DNA of 42,780 bases, taken from assembly GCA_022510945.1 (NCBI GenBank), contig JAFLSK010000013.1, forward strand, positions 1 through 42,780. The letters run 5' to 3'. The notes below the pieces were generated by a model that saw only the letters and a list, made by a program, of their open reading frames with translations, was not told where the DNA came from and did no database searches. Position numbers and translations under genes: made by a program. The stretch is from Ruminococcus sp. Lineage in GTDB: Bacteria > Bacillota > Clostridia > Oscillospirales > Acutalibacteraceae. How positions within the stretch are numbered: position 1 is the stretch's first letter; each line of letters begins with the position of its first letter. Of the stretch, positions 31,513 through 39,446 are shown in pieces.

Positions 31513-32059
31513 AGCTAAAAGCACGCTGAAGAAGATCGGGCGTATAGTCCTGCTTTCGGTTATCGGTCTGGTTATCGGTATAAGCCTGTACAGCTGGAAC
31601 GCGCGCACGTTCGTCGGCAACGAGATGCCGATGCCGTTCGGACTTGGAACTTCTGTTGTTCTTTCGGGAAGTATGGAACCTACGCTTTCCGTAAACGATT
31701 TGGTTTTTGTTAAAGCGCAGGACACCTATGAGACAGGAGACATCGTCGTTTATCAGGACGAAGGCTTGCTTGTAATTCACAGAATCATCGCTATAGACGA
31801 AAATGAAATTATCACACAGGGAGACGCCAACAACACGGCTGATCAGCCTGTTGATATATCATTAGTAAAAGGAAAAGCGATAGCAAGTTTGCCCTTTGTG
31901 GGGGCAGTGGCACAGTTTCTGAAAACGCCCGTGGGATTTATCCTCGTTATTGTTGCGGCGATTGCGCTGTTTGAACTGCCTTACCTTAAAGAACGTAAAA
32001 AGGCAAACGAAGAGCAAGAAAAAATAAAAGAAGAAATTAGACGCCTCAAGGAAGAGTAA
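31505..32059 (+). CDS. SipW/ER-type signal peptidase I (second of two)
   Basis: 184 residues. The N-terminal helix is at about 12-30. Catalytic S56 is in LSGSMEPTLSVNDL, H92 in LVIHRIIAI and D107 in QGDANN. A second helix lies near 131-157, followed by a charged coil KERKKANEEQEK. It is the same His-type class as the first gene of the locus, but clearly divergent from it (for example ARTFVGNEMPMPFGLGTSVV before the Ser). It is translationally coupled to the sorting-signal gene, which suggests a dedicated substrate. Confidence 0.92.
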   Translation: MIKAKSTLKKIGRIVLLSVIGLVIGISLYSWNARTFVGNEMPMPFGLGTSVVLSGSMEPTLSVNDLVFVKAQDTYETGDIVVYQDEGLLVIHRIIAIDENEIITQGDANNTADQPVDISLVKGKAIASLPFVGAVAQFLKTPVGFILVIVAAIALFELPYLKERKKANEEQEKIKEEIRRLKEE

Positions 32060-32080
32060 TACCGAAGGGAGATGACGGCA

Positions 32081-32698
32081 ATGCATAGACTTAAATATTC
32101 AAAAAAGCAGATTACTGCACACAATATTTTGTACCGCACGGCCGGAATTCTCCTTGTGTTTGCGCTGTTTTCAGCGTGGCTTTTATGTGGCCTTTACGCG
32201 AAGTATATTGTTTCAAGCAGCAACAGCGACTCAGCGCGCGTGGCAAAGGGTATAGAAAAGGTAGAAGTGATTGAGCATAAAGTACGGTTTATTACAGATG
32301 AGAAAGAGGCCGTCGAAAAGGACAGCGTATATGAGCTTCTGAGTGGAACCGCAAATGAAGAGCATAAAGGAATCGAATATTCCGTTGTACTTCCGGGTGT
32401 GGACATTCCGAAGGACCCGTTTGTCAGAGTGGCAGGCACTTCTGAAATGAGTTTACAGCTGTGTATAAAGATTGTTGAAACAAATCTTCCCAACACCGTT
32501 ACTTACGATATAAGAACGGATGACTGGACTGAAGATCCCAAAGGCTCGAAAATCTATAAATACAAGGACGTTATAAACTCAGATTTTAAGAAAGATATCT
32601 ATATTCTTAAGGATAATCAAATAAAGGTCAGTGAGAAGTACGTTGGGAACGGAACGTTTTCACTTGCGTTTGAGGCATGGCTTGAACAGGTTGACTAA
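32081..32698 (+). CDS. Exported protein with SipW-type signal, minor fibre component
   Basis: 205 residues from the ATG at 32081, nine bases after GGGAG; the ATG at 32072 is too close to that site. A helix (about 17-38) is followed by GLYAKYIVSS and SNSDSARVAKG, the same exit motif as in the major subunit. The mature part is beta-rich and acidic, with VVLPGVDIPKDPFVRV and a C-terminal LAFEAWLEQVD that echoes the TQVD end of the major subunit. No sorting signal is present. Function as a minor subunit or cap is inferred from motif and position. Confidence 0.75.
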   Translation: MHRLKYSKKQITAHNILYRTAGILLVFALFSAWLLCGLYAKYIVSSSNSDSARVAKGIEKVEVIEHKVRFITDEKEAVEKDSVYELLSGTANEEHKGIEYSVVLPGVDIPKDPFVRVAGTSEMSLQLCIKIVETNLPNTVTYDIRTDDWTEDPKGSKIYKYKDVINSDFKKDIYILKDNQIKVSEKYVGNGTFSLAFEAWLEQVD

Positions 32699-32748
32699 AG
32701 TGCATGCACGATAAAGATTAAATAAAATTTATGAAAGGAGGCGGCAGA

Positions 32749-33363
32749 ATGAAACTCAAAAAATTACTAAAACCTGAAAAGAGCAAAATACTTTTCCCGG
32801 TTTTAATTATCCTCACGGTAATCGCTGTTATAATCGTGTCAGTAAGTGCAAAGTACCTGCGACACACTAACGAAGTTAAAAACATATTTTCTCCTGCTGT
32901 CTCTGTAATTCCCCAAATTCAAGAAACATTTGAGACATTGGATAGAAAGGTAAAGAAAGATGTAAAAATCGGAGTCGGGGAAACCCAATACCCCGTTTAT
33001 GTGAGGACTAAGCTTGTGTTCAACTGGCAGGAAGAAGGTAACGAGAACGGAGCCTTCTATTTTGAACCACCCAAGGATAGCGATTACGAGCTTATAACCG
33101 ACAACACTAAGTGGTTAAATAAGGACGGCTATTATTACTATACGGAGCCTGTTCCGAGCAACGGTGTGACAGGTGTACTGATTAAAGAATGTAAACTTAA
33201 GTCCGGCGTAACTCCTCCCGATGGCTATGCGCTGAGCGTAGCTATCATCACCCAGACTGTACAGGCTGTAGGCCACACAGATGAAAAAGTAGCTGCAGGT
33301 GGCAACGATGTGCCGGTCATTACGGCAGTAGAGGACGCATGGGGTGTTGATTTAAGTCAATGA
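32749..33363 (+). CDS. Exported protein with SipW-type signal, minor fibre component
   Basis: 204 residues from the ATG at 32749, after AAAGGAGG; an upstream in-frame ATG overlaps that site. Basic residues and a helix (about 13-32) lead to VSAKYLRHTNEVKNIFSP, a variant of the locus's A-K-Y motif. The mature part includes KIGVGETQYPVYVRTKLVFNW and ends near DAWGVDLSQ. No sorting signal is present. The stop overlaps the sortase start in ATGA, tying this protein to the sortase. The role is unknown beyond likely export and assembly. Confidence 0.72.
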   Translation: MKLKKLLKPEKSKILFPVLIILTVIAVIIVSVSAKYLRHTNEVKNIFSPAVSVIPQIQETFETLDRKVKKDVKIGVGETQYPVYVRTKLVFNWQEEGNENGAFYFEPPKDSDYELITDNTKWLNKDGYYYYTEPVPSNGVTGVLIKECKLKSGVTPPDGYALSVAIITQTVQAVGHTDEKVAAGGNDVPVITAVEDAWGVDLSQ

Positions 33364-34097
33364 GAAGGATTGTAACCGTTGCCTTGGTCTGCGTGCTTGC
33401 GGCCGTTGCGTGCGTATCCGGCTACAAAATATTCCAGATTATGAGCGAGTATCGTGTAGGGGAGACGACCTACGACGATTTGAAACAATATGTTTCGACC
33501 ACGGCTACCGAAGCTAAAAAGGCAGAAAAAAAGCCCCCCAAGTCGATTGTAGACTTTGACGAGCTCTCGAAGATAAACAGCGACGTTGTGGCGTGGATTA
33601 AGCTTGACGACAGCGTGATTGACTACCCCGTGGCGCAGTGCGACGACAACGACTATTACCTTAAACACCTTTTTAACAAGCAAGAAAACAGTTCGGGTTC
33701 TATTTTTCTCGATTACAGGAACAATCCCGACTTTTCGGACAGAAACAGCGTTATATACGGTCACCATATGAAAAACGGCAGTATGTTTTCGGCTATAACG
33801 AAATATAAAGAGCAATCGTTTTTTGACGAACACCCGATATTTAAGCTGTATACACCCGATGCAAGCTATAAAATCAGAATCTTTTCGGGATATGTGGCTG
33901 ATTTAGAGGATTCGGCGTGGAACACATACTTCGAGGATGATGTCGAATTTGAAAAATGGCTCGATGATCAGATTCACAAATCTCTGTTCAACAGCAAAGT
34001 AAAACCTACTTCAAGCGATAAAATAGTAACACTTTCGACCTGTAGCTACGAGTTCGACAACGCTCGATTCGTTGTTTGCGGAGTGATTACTGATTGA
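33360..34097 (+). CDS. srtB: Class B sortase
   Basis: 245 residues with an N-terminal helix (about 4-24). Catalytic residues are H135 in VIYGHHMKNGSMF, C228 in LSTCSYEF and R236 in NARFVVCG; VVAWIKLDDSVIDYPV and YLKHLFNKQENSSGSIFLD are class B features. It works on the outer membrane face, cutting a sorting signal and joining the protein to the wall or to another subunit. The only sorting signal I see in the window is VPQTG in the 30625-31512 product. It is the last gene of the locus, and a strong terminator follows. Confidence 0.94.
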   Translation: MRRIVTVALVCVLAAVACVSGYKIFQIMSEYRVGETTYDDLKQYVSTTATEAKKAEKKPPKSIVDFDELSKINSDVVAWIKLDDSVIDYPVAQCDDNDYYLKHLFNKQENSSGSIFLDYRNNPDFSDRNSVIYGHHMKNGSMFSAITKYKEQSFFDEHPIFKLYTPDASYKIRIFSGYVADLEDSAWNTYFEDDVEFEKWLDDQIHKSLFNSKVKPTSSDKIVTLSTCSYEFDNARFVVCGVITD

Positions 34098-34104
34098 TTA
34101 TTTA

Positions 34105-34140
34105 TAAAGAAAGGCTGACTTCGGTCAGCCTTTTCTTTAT
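34105..34140 (+). terminator. Terminator of the SipW/TasA/sortase locus
   Basis: AAGGCTGAC (34111-34119), loop ttcg, GTCAGCCTT, then TTCTTTATT, with outer ATAAAG/CTTTAT pairing. Confidence 0.93.
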
Positions 34141-34213
34141 TATCAAATTAATTGCGAATTGATTTGAACCTCTTGCCAGCATTGTAAAAATATGTTACAT
34201 TTATTGTACTGCG

Positions 34214-34573
34214 TTAAATAAGTAAGTATAAAAGCGCAAGGAGCAGCGACGGATTGCTGTCTTCTCCCATAAGCAGTATTATCAACAGCAAAATTATGCT
34301 CTGCTCCTTGTCGTGAAACAGTGATTTAAAAACTCCGCTGAGCGGACTGTGCGCGGGTTTCCCGTGCGATTCTTGATGTTCTGGCTCGGGCTGTTTTTGT
34401 TCGGGGTGTCCGTGCTCTGCCTCGTGCGGCGCATAGTCGGACGCAGGAGGTTGCGGCTCGGGTGAAGGTGTATGCTCCGGCTCGGGTCTGCGGTTGTGAT
34501 TTTGCGGGGTGTGGTTGTGCATACGCGCAGCGCGTCGCAACGCTTCCCGCGTAATCGGGTCTATGTCAGGCAT
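34214..34573 (-). CDS. Small Pro/His/Glu-rich protein with Leu-rich hydrophobic tail
   Basis: 119 residues, unrecognised. Residues 18-75 are a low-complexity linker rich in Pro, His, Glu and Gln. The C-terminus is very hydrophobic (IILLLIILLMG, then SLLLALLYLLI). Leu-rich tails of this type occur in small Clostridial proteins that I have seen near sporulation-related genes, but I cannot assign one. It is the last of three closely spaced genes on this strand, 16 bases after the previous stop. Confidence 0.6.
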   Translation of the reverse strand: MPDIDPITREALRRAARMHNHTPQNHNRRPEPEHTPSPEPQPPASDYAPHEAEHGHPEQKQPEPEHQESHGKPAHSPLSGVFKSLFHDKEQSIILLLIILLMGEDSNPSLLLALLYLLI

Positions 34574-34589
34574 ATTGTATCAACCTACC

Positions 34590-34955
34590 TTATATGAAAA
34601 AGTCCAGCAGTCCGCCGTCCTTGAGTACGGGCAAAAGCCGCATTAGTGACAACATTTTTCGGGCTGATTCAAGCTTTTTCTGTTTTTGCTCGCCGAGAAA
34701 CGGTCTGAGCGCTAAGAGCAGTCGGGTTGTGTCGTCTTCCTGATTGACCTGACTTAGCAGCGGCATTAACGCTGTGAGCTTGCCGATTGTTTCTGTCGAA
34801 AACAGCTCGTTTTCCACCGTCGGTTCGGGCGGTGGTGCGGGAAGAGAGGTCTCCGGACTACCCGATATGCCGAGCATTTTCCCGAGGCTCTGCACCTGAC
34901 TGAGCGCCTCGGGGTCTGCCATAATTTCGGCGATTTTATCCTGAATATTATCCAT
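34590..34955 (-). CDS. Small conserved-looking helical protein
   Basis: 121 residues, function unknown. The N-terminal part DKIAEIMADPEALSQVQSLGKMLG is helical, a short Pro-rich linker follows (about 36-48), and the C-terminal helices contain LLLALRPFLGEQKQKKLESARKMLSL. I believe similar small proteins occur in other Clostridia. Its start shares one base with the stop of the upstream gene (TAATG), so the pair is coupled. No signal peptide is present. Confidence 0.65.
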   Translation of the reverse strand: MDNIQDKIAEIMADPEALSQVQSLGKMLGISGSPETSLPAPPPEPTVENELFSTETIGKLTALMPLLSQVNQEDDTTRLLLALRPFLGEQKQKKLESARKMLSLMRLLPVLKDGGLLDFFI

Positions 34956-35185
34956 TATTCAGACAACTTCTTCATCAGCGCTTTTGCCGCGGGAGAGTTC
35001 AGGATTTCCTGCGATTTCTTCGGATCGGACAGAACCGCCTTAAGCTGCTGAGCCTGTTTTTCGTTCAGGTTTCTGAGTATTTGCTCAGCTTTAGCCTTGT
35101 TTTTGTCGGACGCTGCCTGCTGATTGCTAAAACCGTTTTTGTTAATAAAGTTGTTTATTAAACTGTTCAGTTCGTTATTGTTCAT
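34955..35185 (-). CDS. Small helical protein, first of a three-gene unit
   Basis: 76 residues, unknown function. It is rich in Asn, Gln, Lys and Ala, and ends with LSDPKKSQEILNSPAAKALMKKLSE, an amphipathic helical pattern. AGGTGG precedes the ATG. It is divergent from the phosphodiesterase gene, with only 60 bases between the start codons, so the two promoters must overlap. Confidence 0.65.
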   Translation of the reverse strand: MNNNELNSLINNFINKNGFSNQQAASDKNKAKAEQILRNLNEKQAQQLKAVLSDPKKSQEILNSPAAKALMKKLSE

Positions 35186-35245
35186 AATTAATCCACCTCG
35201 GTATATACTATGCCGCTCGACGAAATATATGATAGGAGAATCCGT

Positions 35246-35734
35246 ATGAAAATTTTGCTTCTTTCAGATACGCACGGAAATCATACCGGTATGCAGAGAG
35301 CCGTCGACAGATTCGGAGTAAACGCTGACCTTATCGTGCACTGCGGAGACGGGCCGAGAGGCGAGGCGATGTGGCTTAGGGAAAACTGTCGGAACAGCAC
35401 CGTCGTTTGCGTTTCCGGCAACTGCGACGTGCTTCGGAATGAGTTCAAGGAGATTGAATTTCTCGAGCTGTGCGGACACAAAATAATGGTAACTCACGGC
35501 CACCTGTTCTCGGCAAAATCAGGACTCGAAAGACTGTTCTACAAGGCGAGCGAAGAGGGCGCGGATATGGTGTTTTTCGGTCACACGCATAATCAGACCG
35601 ACGTGACTATCGGCGGAGTTCGCCTTATAAATCCGGGCAGTGCGGGCAAGTATACGTCCGCTTGCGCGGTGGTGGAGCTCGATGACAAGGGCAACGTCCT
35701 TGTAAATATGCTGAATATATCGCAGAATAGATAA
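35246..35734 (+). CDS. YfcE/MJ0936-family phosphodiesterase
   Basis: 162 residues from the ATG at 35246-35248, after GGAG; an upstream in-frame ATG has no ribosome binding site. Calcineurin-like motifs are LLLSDTHGN (D8, H10), CGDG, SGNCD, THGH and FGHTHNQ. The small cytoplasmic Mn-dependent family hydrolyses phosphodiester model substrates; the true substrate is unknown. It lies 60 bases upstream of holB, and an extended -10 element intervenes. Confidence 0.88.
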   Translation: MKILLLSDTHGNHTGMQRAVDRFGVNADLIVHCGDGPRGEAMWLRENCRNSTVVCVSGNCDVLRNEFKEIEFLELCGHKIMVTHGHLFSAKSGLERLFYKASEEGADMVFFGHTHNQTDVTIGGVRLINPGSAGKYTSACAVVELDDKGNVLVNMLNISQNR

Positions 35735-35763
35735 AATTTACTATAGAAATTTTGTCGGAAATA

Positions 35764-35772
35764 TGCTACAAT
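35764..35772 (+). promoter_or_regulatory. Extended -10 promoter element before holB
   Basis: TGC followed by TACAAT (35767-35772). No good -35 is seen, as is usual for extended -10 promoters. Confidence 0.45.
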
Positions 35773-35794
35773 AGTAAGGATAAGAGGTGAGGTT

Positions 35795-36658
35795 ATGGAT
35801 TTTCCGGAAATTAATGGAAATGAGTCGCTTAAGAAAAGCCTGAGCGACCTTATGGAGCATAACCGTATGCCTCACGCTGTTGTGATAAACGGCGGCACTC
35901 CCGCACAGCGCGACGCTCTTGCAAACAAACTCACTATGTGGGCGGTTTGCAGTGCTGAAAGCAAGCCGTGCGGAGTGTGCAAAAATTGCACGAACGCAAA
36001 AGGTCGCACGCACAGCGACGTCTACTACGCGCAGGGCTCGGGCAAAACGGGGATTTATAACAAGGACGAGCTTGTAAAAATTATCAGCGACGCGTCAATA
36101 AAACCTAACGACGCCGACCGAAAGGTCTACGTTTTCAGCGAGTGCGACGGAAAGTTGCCCGTGATTTCTCAGAATGTATTCCTTAAAACACTCGAGGAGC
36201 CGCCGCAGGACGTGATGTTTGTATTGACGTGCGAGGACAGCAGAGGACTGCTCGAGACAATCCGCTCTCGCTGTTCGGTTTTTACGCTCGAGAACAGCTC
36301 GGCACCCGACGAGGAATCGCTTGAGCTTGCCCGTGAAATTGTCCTCGGAATCGTTTCGCTTTCCGAGATGAATTTGCTAAAAGCGACGTATAAGCTTAGC
36401 GACCGCCAAAAGTCGCTCGAAACTCTCGACTTAATCGCACTGCTGTTGCGAGACGGTCTCGCCGTTTACTGTGGCGGTGAAGCGGAAACGGACGCAGAGG
36501 TTGCGCAGACGCTGTGCAAAAAGCTTACGAAATCGCATTACTTAAAACTTATTGATATTACGAAGGACGCAAAGGTAAAAATCAATCAGAACGTCGGGCT
36601 AAAGCTCGTCGGGACATGGCTTTGCGCAGAATACAGGAGGACTCTATGGCAGAGGTAA
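35795..36658 (+). CDS. holB: DNA polymerase III delta' subunit
   Basis: 287 residues of the AAA+ clamp-loader fold. The zinc cysteines are C52, C59, C62 and C65 (CGVCKNC). NVFLKTLEEPP (about 128-137) and the SRC motif (158-160) are typical. The Walker A position reads NGGTPAQRDAL, without GKT, as expected for the non-ATP-hydrolysing delta' subunit. It forms part of the sliding-clamp loader. GAGGTGAGG precedes the ATG. It overlaps ricT by 13 bases, the order known from Bacillus (holB-yaaT). Confidence 0.9.
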   Translation: MDFPEINGNESLKKSLSDLMEHNRMPHAVVINGGTPAQRDALANKLTMWAVCSAESKPCGVCKNCTNAKGRTHSDVYYAQGSGKTGIYNKDELVKIISDASIKPNDADRKVYVFSECDGKLPVISQNVFLKTLEEPPQDVMFVLTCEDSRGLLETIRSRCSVFTLENSSAPDEESLELAREIVLGIVSLSEMNLLKATYKLSDRQKSLETLDLIALLLRDGLAVYCGGEAETDAEVAQTLCKKLTKSHYLKLIDITKDAKVKINQNVGLKLVGTWLCAEYRRTLWQR

Positions 36659-37512
36659 TCGGCGTTAGATTTAAAGAAGTCGGAAAGATTTACTATTTCG
36701 ATCCGAAGGGAATAGAGCTCGAACAGGGCGACCGTGTTATTGTCGAGACAGCGCGCGGTATCGAGTGCGGAATTGTTGCGATTCCTAACAAGGATGTGCC
36801 GGACGAGGAGATTGTCCATCCGCTCAAGCCGCTTATCCGTAAGGCGAACGACAACGACCTCGGCCATATCGAGGAGAACAAAAAGCGCGAAAAAGAGGCG
36901 TTTAAGGTCTGCGAGAAGAAAATCGCCGAACACAAGCTCGGTATGAATCTCGTCGACGTTGAATACACCTTTGACAATAACAAAATTCTTTTCTACTTCA
37001 CTGCCGACGGTAGGGTTGACTTCCGAGCGCTCGTTAAGGATCTGGCGGGTGTGTTCAGAACGCGCATCGAGCTGAGACAAATCGGCGTGCGTGACGAGGC
37101 GAAGATGCTCGGCGGACTCGGCGTGTGTGGCAGGCCGTTCTGTTGCCATAGCTTTATGGGCGATTTCCAGCCCGTTTCGATTAAAATGGCGAAGGAGCAG
37201 GGATTGTCGCTCTCTCCCGTTAAGATTTCGGGTACATGCGGAAGACTTATGTGCTGTTTAAAGTACGAGCAGGACGCCTACTCAGACCTTTTGAGGCGTA
37301 CTCCGAAGGTCGGCGCGATAGTTAAGACTCCCGACGGTAAGGGCCTCGTAGTCGAGAACAATCTAATTTCCGGTACACTCAAGGTCAGGCTCGACTCAGC
37401 CCCAGAGGGCGTTGCGCCTGCGACGTTTAACGTCAAGGACGTTCGTATTCTCAAGGACGGATACATCAAAATGGACAAAAAGGAGCTTGAAAACCTTAAG
37501 CACCTCGAATAA
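36646..37512 (+). CDS. ricT: PSP1-domain protein RicT (YaaT)
   Basis: 288 residues from the ATG at 36646, after AGGAGG inside the holB end. The PSP1 domain (about 1-150) is followed by two cysteine clusters: C161/C166/C167 in VCGRPFCCHSF and C198/C203/C204 in TCGRLMCCLKYE. In Bacillus RicT works with RicA and RicF in an Fe-S complex that affects RNase Y-dependent mRNA maturation, sporulation and competence. The C-terminal half ends in a KOW-like segment (VGAIVKTPDGKGLVVENN). Confidence 0.92.
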   Translation: MAEVIGVRFKEVGKIYYFDPKGIELEQGDRVIVETARGIECGIVAIPNKDVPDEEIVHPLKPLIRKANDNDLGHIEENKKREKEAFKVCEKKIAEHKLGMNLVDVEYTFDNNKILFYFTADGRVDFRALVKDLAGVFRTRIELRQIGVRDEAKMLGGLGVCGRPFCCHSFMGDFQPVSIKMAKEQGLSLSPVKISGTCGRLMCCLKYEQDAYSDLLRRTPKVGAIVKTPDGKGLVVENNLISGTLKVRLDSAPEGVAPATFNVKDVRILKDGYIKMDKKELENLKHLE

Positions 37513-37569
37513 TAGTTCTGATTTTTTGTGTATTTTTCACAAATGTAAAAATTAGTATCGACTAACCTA

Positions 37570-37597
37570 TTGCAATTTGTAAATAATATGATACAAT
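37570..37597 (+). promoter_or_regulatory. Promoter of the ferredoxin gene
   Basis: TTGCAA (37570-37575), a 16-base spacer, TACAAT (37592-37597), with a TGA extension. The leader is short. Confidence 0.6.
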
Positions 37598-37628
37598 TAA
37601 AATAATAGTATAAGGAGGTTTTTATCTT

Positions 37629-37799
37629 ATGGCATACACTATCAATGACGATTGCATTATGTGCGGCGCTTGTGCAGATGAGTGCCCTGTTGGCGCTATT
37701 TCTGAGGGCGACGACAAGTACGTTATCGACGCTGACGCTTGCGTAGATTGCGGTTCTTGTGCTGATGCTTGCCCTGTTGGTGCTCCGCAGGAGGCATAA
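37629..37799 (+). CDS. 2[4Fe-4S] ferredoxin
   Basis: 56 residues, read directly from the sequence. Two CxxCxxCxxxCP clusters are complete: C9, C12, C15, C19 and C38, C41, C44, C48. The size is that of Clostridial ferredoxins, small acidic low-potential electron carriers. AAGGAGG lies ten bases before the ATG. Codons are highly biased (GCT, GGC, GTT), consistent with strong expression. It has its own promoter and terminator and so forms a separate unit inserted within the holB-ricT-trmN6-rsmI order. Confidence 0.97.
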   Translation: MAYTINDDCIMCGACADECPVGAISEGDDKYVIDADACVDCGSCADACPVGAPQEA

Positions 37800-37818
37800 T
37801 TAATCACTACATACAAAA

Positions 37819-37851
37819 CGGCAAGGTCTGACCTTGCCGCTTTTTGTTTTT
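37819..37851 (+). terminator. Terminator after the ferredoxin gene
   Basis: CGGCAAGGT (37819-37827), loop ctg, ACCTTGCCG (37831-37839), then CTTTTTGTTTTT. Confidence 0.93.
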
Positions 37852-37853
37852 AA

Positions 37854-37862
37854 TGGTATACT
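37854..37862 (+). promoter_or_regulatory. Extended -10 promoter element before trmN6
   Basis: TGG followed by TATACT (37857-37862), about 25 bases before the start codon. The -35 region is occupied by the ferredoxin terminator. Confidence 0.45.
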
Positions 37863-37888
37863 GTATATGTAATAAATGAGGTGAAATT

Positions 37889-38632
37889 ATGCTAAAGTGC
37901 GACGAACATTTTGAGCCGCTCGGCGACGGCGTGGAGATTATTGTTTCCGAGCTGTTCCATTTTTCGACCGACACGATTCTGCTTGCTGATTTTGCAAAGC
38001 CGGGTCGCGAAAAAAACGCGGTCGACCTCGGCTCGGGCTGCGGTACTATTCCGCTTTTATGGGCGAGAAAAAACCACAAAACGCAGTTCAAGGCGGTCGA
38101 GCTACAGGCTCAGGGCTGTGATATGATACGCCGCAGTGTAGAGCATAATAACATAGAAAATATCGAGGCGCTGAACGCCGATTTGCGTAGCCTTAAGGGC
38201 GTGTTGCCATACGGTTTTTTTGAGCTTGTTTCCTGTAATCCGCCGTATAAAGAGAGCGGAACGGGACTGAAAAATCCCGAAGAGGAAAAGAAACTCGCGC
38301 GCCACGAGGAGACGTGCACTATCGACGATGTCACCGCAGCGGCGAGAAATCTCCTGCAATTCGGCGGGCGATTCTGTATGTGTCAGCGACCGGAGCGGCT
38401 TGTTGATGTGCTCGAGTCAATGCGCAAAAACGACCTCGAGCCGAAACGACTTAGATTCGTTCAGCAACGGCGCGACAAAAAGCCGAAGCTTTTCCTTGTT
38501 GAGGGCAGGCGCGGCGGAAAGAGCGGCGGACTGATTATTGAGGAAACTCTGTTTATTGAGGAAAAAATCGGCGAGTGGTCAGCCGAGATGAAACAAATCT
38601 ACGGCTCATACAAGGAGGGCTACGATGAGTAA
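37889..38632 (+). CDS. trmN6: tRNA1(Val) (adenine-N6)-methyltransferase, YabB/TrmN6 family
   Basis: 247 residues. The SAM-binding loop is VDLGSGCGTIPLL (45-57), and the catalytic NPPY is at 117-120 (CNPPYKESG), the signature of N6-adenine methyltransferases. HFSTDTILLADF near 24-35 is typical of the YabB family, which methylates A37 of tRNA-Val. AGGTGAAA precedes the ATG. It overlaps rsmI by eight bases, the order of Bacillus yabB-rsmI, but the small GIY-YIG gene and yabA that lie between ricT and rsmI in Bacillus are absent. Confidence 0.9.
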   Translation: MLKCDEHFEPLGDGVEIIVSELFHFSTDTILLADFAKPGREKNAVDLGSGCGTIPLLWARKNHKTQFKAVELQAQGCDMIRRSVEHNNIENIEALNADLRSLKGVLPYGFFELVSCNPPYKESGTGLKNPEEEKKLARHEETCTIDDVTAAARNLLQFGGRFCMCQRPERLVDVLESMRKNDLEPKRLRFVQQRRDKKPKLFLVEGRRGGKSGGLIIEETLFIEEKIGEWSAEMKQIYGSYKEGYDE

Positions 38633-39446
38633 TACACTATACGTTGTCGGCACGCCGATAGGCAACCTGTCCGATATGTCGCCGCGCGCGGTCGATACGC
38701 TCAGGAATGTCGATTTCATCGCCGCCGAGGACACGCGCGTAACGCTTAAACTTCTCAACCATTTCGATATAAAAAAACCTATGGTCAGCTACTACGAGCA
38801 CAACAAGCGCGAGCGCGGAGAGGTTATCTGCGCGCGTATTCTTGCGGGCGAAGACTGCGCGATTGTGACCGACGCGGGAATGCCGTGTATTTCCGACCCA
38901 GGTGAGGATTTGATTAAGCTGTGCGAGGAACACGGGATTAAGACGGTTGTCGTGCCGGGTCCGAGTGCTGTGATTTCCGCGCTCGCCGTAAGCGGGCTCG
39001 AGACGGGTCGATTCTGCTTTGAGGGCTTTCTCAGCGTGAACAAAAAGAGCCGTAAGGAACACCTCGAAATGCTCAGAAACGAGACGCGTACTATGGTTTT
39101 CTACGAGGCTCCGCATAAGCTGCCGACTACGCTTAAGGACTTATACGCCTTCTTCGGCGACAGAAAACTTACCATAGTTCGCGAGATTACGAAAATTCAC
39201 GAGGAGACAATCCGCACGACTACGAAACACGCTGCAGAAGTACTTGCTGACAGCGGAATAAAGGGCGAAATCGTCCTTGTGCTCGAGGGTAAAAGGGCAG
39301 AGGAAGCCGTGGAATATACACTTGAACAGGCTGTAGAGCTTGCGCGCGAATTGGTAGAAAACGGCGCGCGTGTGGGCGACGCCGCAAAGCAGGCGGCAGC
39401 CGAGACAGGTTTTAAGAAAAACGATATATACAGGGAGATAGTATGA
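38625..39446 (+). CDS. rsmI: 16S rRNA (cytidine1402-2'-O)-methyltransferase
   Basis: 273 residues. VVGTPIGNLSDMSPRA (7-22) is the substrate/SAM signature. AAEDTRVTLKLLNHF, TDAGMPCISDPG and VPGPSAVISAL are further conserved blocks of this tetrapyrrole-methylase-fold enzyme. It modifies the ribosomal decoding site. GGAGGG precedes the ATG within the trmN6 end. Its stop overlaps folC in ATGA. Length is normal. Confidence 0.95.
   Translation: MSNTLYVVGTPIGNLSDMSPRAVDTLRNVDFIAAEDTRVTLKLLNHFDIKKPMVSYYEHNKRERGEVICARILAGEDCAIVTDAGMPCISDPGEDLIKLCEEHGIKTVVVPGPSAVISALAVSGLETGRFCFEGFLSVNKKSRKEHLEMLRNETRTMVFYEAPHKLPTTLKDLYAFFGDRKLTIVREITKIHEETIRTTTKHAAEVLADSGIKGEIVLVLEGKRAEEAVEYTLEQAVELARELVENGARVGDAAKQAAAETGFKKNDIYREIV

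Noticed and set aside
36586..37149. 187-residue minus-strand frame across ricT
   Set aside because: Shadow of the well-supported ricT gene; no family features or start signals.
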